DNA from: Pseudomaricurvus sp050633365
GTDB taxonomy: Bacteria; Pseudomonadota; Gammaproteobacteria; Pseudomonadales; Cellvibrionaceae
Direction: 5' to 3'
DNA: 64,000 nt
Assembly: GCA_050633365.1 (NCBI GenBank)
Contig: JBOEGJ010000029.1
Coordinates: 118,018-182,017 of the forward strand
A program made the translations under genes and the position numbers. Within the stretch, counting starts at the first letter, position 1, and every line of letters begins with the position of its first letter. The notes beneath the pieces are model-generated. The model was not told where the DNA came from. It saw only the letters and a list, made by a program, of their open reading frames with translations, and did not search any database. This document shows, in pieces, positions 61,886 to 64,000 of the stretch.

Positions 61886-62119
61886 CTATTGATTTGCCGC
61901 TTCAAGGGCCGCGACGGTCTGCTCGAGCTGTTCGAGCTTTTCTCGCGTGCGCTGCAATACCGCTTGCTGCGCATCGAACTCCTCTCTGGAGACAAGATTC
62001 ATTTTCCGCAGGGCACTTTCGAGCAGTACCCGCAGTTCTCTTTCGGGCAAGTCAGCGGTGGTATTGGGCACAACGGCTTTTAAATCGTTAAGCAGGCTGC
62101 GAGCCAGTTGTTCGATCAT
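61886..62119 (-). CDS. ubiK: Ubiquinone biosynthesis accessory factor UbiK
   Basis: 77 residues. MIEQLARSLLNDLKAVVP and the C-terminal coiled coil (EFDAQQAVLQRTREKLEQLE, then QTVAALEA) match UbiK/YqiC (BMFP family), which binds UbiJ and membranes and supports aerobic coenzyme Q synthesis. It trimerises by its coiled coil. The gene lies divergent from the porin gene and upstream of comM, an arrangement common in gammaproteobacteria. The start ATG at 62119 has only a weak ribosome site (AGAG). Confidence 0.9.
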   Translation of the reverse strand: MIEQLARSLLNDLKAVVPNTTADLPERELRVLLESALRKMNLVSREEFDAQQAVLQRTREKLEQLEQTVAALEAANQ

Positions 62120-62182
62120 GGGGCGCTCTTTTTTTGGGCGAATTCAGTGTAGACAGAATTTTACCTCAGATTGACGTTCAAT

Positions 62183-62244
62183 GGTGCAGCTACTCTTGCA
62201 CTATATTGGTGCTCATCCTGGTGCAGGCCTTAAATTTGTGCACC
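62183..62244 (+). promoter_or_regulatory. NtrC-type binding sites
   Basis: TGCACTATATTGGTGCT (62197-62213) matches the NtrC dyad TGCACY-N5-GGTGCA, and is very close to the classic glnA upstream site. Half sites GGTGCA (62183-62188, 62220-62225) and TGCACC (62239-62244) flank it. The cluster lies about 110-160 bp before the sigma-54 promoter, the normal distance for an enhancer. Confidence 0.8.
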
Positions 62245-62338
62245 TCAGGCGGGCTTTGGCAGATAAAAACTCCTAGCCTTTATCTCACCTATTCCTCGGG
62301 GGTTACCTAACCTATTGAAAATTAACAACTTTTAAAAG

Positions 62339-62355
62339 TTGGCAAGCTATGTGCA
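62339..62355 (+). promoter_or_regulatory. Sigma-54 (-24/-12) promoter
   Basis: TTGGCAAGCTATGTGCA has GG (62341-62342) and GC (62353-62354) 10 nt apart and fits TGGCACG-N4-TTGCA well. It lies 101 bp before the porin ATG. With the NtrC sites it puts the porin, glnK and amtB under nitrogen control. Confidence 0.82.
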
Positions 62356-62455
62356 CTAACAGGGCAAGTCGATGGATTGCATAAACAAGCTTTTTAAAAA
62401 GTGCGACTTAAATCCGAAAGAACAACTTAAACAAAAGTAAATGAGAGGAAGACCC

Positions 62456-63112
62456 ATGAAAAAGTTAACTCAATTAGCTGCTGCTATTGCCCTTACCGCT
62501 GGTGCTATGAGCGCCGCTCCTGTTATGGCTGAAGGCAGCTTCTCTGCCAATGTTGGTTTGGCTTCTGAGTACTACTTCCGCGGCATTCAGCAAACTTCTG
62601 ACGCCTCTGCCTCTGGCGGTGTTGATTACGAAAATGGCGGCTTCTACGCCGGTGTTTGGGCTGCAGACGTAACCGACGGTTTGGAAGTTGATGGCTACTT
62701 TGGCTACGGCATCGAAACTGAGTCTGGTATTGGCGCAAGCGTTGGTTTCACTACTTACCAGTACACCGGTGAATTCGATAGCGAATACAACGAAGTTAAC
62801 TTGGGCTTGAGCTATGGCTTTGCCAGTCTTGAGTACTCGGTTGGTGAGCACGGTAAAGATGAAGGTGCTGGTATCACTGAAGAGTCAGACTACAGCTACA
62901 CCGCTTTAACTCTGTCACACAACGGCTTTTACGGAACCTACGGTTCTTGGGGTAAAGATTTCGAAGGTGATTTCGTCCAGTTGGGCTATGACACTGAAAT
63001 CGGTGGTTTTGACGCTGGAATCGCGTTGATTTTCAACGACGAAGATACCAGTGCTACTGACGGTCACGACGAAGCCTTAGTTTTCACTTTGGGCAAATCT
63101 TTCGACCTGTAA
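62456..63112 (+). CDS. TorF-family putative porin (nitrogen-controlled)
   Basis: 218 residues. Signal peptide about 1-26 (QLAAAIALTAGAMSAAPVMAE). The mature part is a beta-barrel beginning FSANVGLASEYYFRGIQQT, with GGVDYENGGFYAGVWAADV and ending in the aromatic GKSFDL. This is the TorF/TIGR02001-type outer membrane protein often found just upstream of glnK-amtB. It may let ammonium or small nitrogen compounds pass the outer membrane; this is inferred from position and promoter. The start follows AGAGGA. An attenuating terminator separates it from glnK. Confidence 0.88.
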   Translation: MKKLTQLAAAIALTAGAMSAAPVMAEGSFSANVGLASEYYFRGIQQTSDASASGGVDYENGGFYAGVWAADVTDGLEVDGYFGYGIETESGIGASVGFTTYQYTGEFDSEYNEVNLGLSYGFASLEYSVGEHGKDEGAGITEESDYSYTALTLSHNGFYGTYGSWGKDFEGDFVQLGYDTEIGGFDAGIALIFNDEDTSATDGHDEALVFTLGKSFDL

Positions 63113-63128
63113 GATTCGCACAAAATAG

Positions 63129-63157
63129 AGCCGAGCCTTGTGCTCGGCTGTTTTTTT
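63129..63157 (+). terminator. Terminator between porin gene and glnK
   Basis: AGCCGAGC/GCTCGGCT (8 bp, 5-nt loop) followed by GTTTTTTT. It lies 16 nt after the porin stop. Partial read-through would give much porin and less GlnK-AmtB, since no separate sigma-54 box is seen before glnK. Confidence 0.85.
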
Positions 63158-63195
63158 CTTAAAGGCGCAGAGCGCGTCATTAAAGGAGCTCAACA

Positions 63196-63534
63196 ATGAA
63201 ACTGGTAACAGCAATCATCAAGCCTTTTATGTTAGACGCGGTTCGTGAAGCGCTTTCAGAAATCGGTGTACAGGGTATTACTGTCACTGAAGTAAAAGGT
63301 TTTGGTCGTCAGAAAGGCCACACCGAACTTTACCGTGGGGCAGAGTACGTTGTGGATTTTCTACCGAAAACTAAATTGGAAGTTGCTATCAGCGATGACC
63401 AAGTCGACTCGGTTGTGGAGTCTGTGAGTAAAGCAGCACACAGCGGAAAAATCGGTGATGGCAAAATCTTTGTCTCATCTCTGGAACAAGTTATTCGAAT
63501 TCGTACCGGTGAGACCGGTGAAGACGCACTCTAA
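63196..63534 (+). CDS. glnK: PII nitrogen regulatory protein GlnK
   Basis: 112 residues, the standard PII length. MKLVTAIIKPFMLDAVREAL begins the ferredoxin-like fold. The T-loop FGRQKGHTELYRGAEYVVDF has the uridylylation Tyr (about 51). The B-loop ...SAAHSGKIGDGKIFVSSLEQ, seen as AAHSGKIGDGKIFV, binds ATP/ADP. PII trimers sense 2-oxoglutarate and ATP and block AmtB when nitrogen is plentiful. Being directly upstream of amtB marks it as GlnK rather than GlnB. AAAGGAG gives a strong start. Confidence 0.95.
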   Translation: MKLVTAIIKPFMLDAVREALSEIGVQGITVTEVKGFGRQKGHTELYRGAEYVVDFLPKTKLEVAISDDQVDSVVESVSKAAHSGKIGDGKIFVSSLEQVIRIRTGETGEDAL

Positions 63535-63610
63535 GAGCTTGGCTCGATTGCGTTGCGACTATCGAATAACACTGTGTAATTTTTAATAAATTTTCTCCCG
63601 GAGAAACACT

Positions 63611-64000
63611 ATGGAAAACTCAATTTTCGAATTGCAGTACGCCTTAGACACCTTCTATTTCTTGGTGTGTGGCGCGCTGGTTATGTGGATGGCAGCTGGT
63701 TTTGCCATGCTCGAAGCGGGTCTGGTCCGCTCTAAAAATACCACCGAAATTCTGACCAAAAACGTCGCCTTGTTCGCGATTTCTTGCACCATGTATTTGG
63801 TTTGCGGTTACGCCATTATGTACAACGGCAGCGCCGAAATGTTCTTCCTCGATGGCATCATGGGTGATGGCGTAGCGGGCGCCGATGAGCCAGCGACTTA
63901 CGCTCCATCTGCCGACTTCTACTTTCAGGTAGTCTTTGTTGCTACGGCCATGTCTATCGTGTCTGGTGCCGTTGCCGAGCGTATGAAGCTTTGGGCTTTC
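63611..64000 (+). CDS. amtB: Ammonium transporter AmtB (3' part outside the window)
   Basis: The first 130 residues are seen. MENSIFELQYALDTFYFLVC leads into helix 1, ALVMWMAAGFAMLEAGLVRSKNT is the conserved Amt signature (seen as MAAGFAMLEAGLVRSKN), and NVALFAISCTMYLVCGYAIM is helix 2. AmtB is a trimeric ammonium channel/transporter inhibited by GlnK. It follows glnK by 76 bp with ribosome site GGAG. It shows no clear cleavable signal peptide. The gene runs past base 64000. Confidence 0.95.
   Translation, partial: MENSIFELQYALDTFYFLVCGALVMWMAAGFAMLEAGLVRSKNTTEILTKNVALFAISCTMYLVCGYAIMYNGSAEMFFLDGIMGDGVAGADEPATYAPSADFYFQVVFVATAMSIVSGAVAERMKLWAF

Overview
This window looks like a chromosomal segment of a free-living, probably marine, gammaproteobacterium. 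The Cellvibrionales/Spongiibacteraceae-type lineages are my best guess, by inference only. Support comes from the gmk–rpoZ–spoT–ridA block next to divergent yicC/rph, a rep helicase, comM beside ubiK, glnK-amtB behind a TorF-type porin, and three large TonB-dependent receptors (TBDRs) of the 'EEVxVTAQKR' type. I see no tRNA, rRNA, insertion sequence, prophage or CRISPR array.

Layout. 1-5.8 kb is housekeeping: stringent response (spoT, rpoZ), guanylate kinase, yicC and RNase PH. 6-10.1 kb has a LysE exporter and a three-gene minus-strand unit of unknown function: a C-terminally anchored membrane protein, a periplasmic binding protein and a duplicated small membrane domain. 10-14.7 kb has a TPR-sulfotransferase downstream of a TBDR, with an Lrp-type regulator upstream. 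15-23.3 kb is an arginine succinyltransferase (AST) pathway (astA, astD, astB) followed by aspartase. AstC and AstE appear to be replaced by a divergently transcribed class III aminotransferase and an M20/carboxypeptidase-G2-like hydrolase.

24-47.8 kb is a polyamine/amine utilisation island. It holds a Tat-exported FAD amine oxidase, a BASS transporter, a TBDR, an AraC regulator, a ThDP enzyme, a divergent pair of paralogous periplasmic binding proteins, a PuuB-like oxidase, an aldehyde dehydrogenase, a CDF transporter, a TetR regulator, two PuuA-like gamma-glutamylpolyamine synthetases, a PuuD-like hydrolase, a putrescine-type aminotransferase, a YtcJ-like amidohydrolase and a cupin. 47.9-53.8 kb repeats the TBDR plus TPR-sulfotransferase arrangement, followed by another PuuB-like oxidase. 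54-62 kb holds an unknown six-helix membrane protein, a DUF3157-like periplasmic protein, rep, a REC-GGDEF-EAL protein, comM, ubiK and a tiny (EGK)5 reading frame. 62.2-64 kb is a nitrogen-control unit: NtrC-type sites and a sigma-54 promoter ahead of a porin, glnK and amtB, with amtB cut by the window edge.

How it works together. Most of the accessory DNA takes in amines and amino acids and feeds them to central metabolism: arginine to glutamate by succinylation, aspartate to fumarate, and putrescine-like amines to GABA and succinate by gamma-glutamylation or direct transamination. The nitrogen-limitation unit fits this lifestyle. The most novel-looking element is the TBDR + TPR-sulfotransferase pair, which occurs twice with the same order and strand and a strong hairpin in the gap each time.
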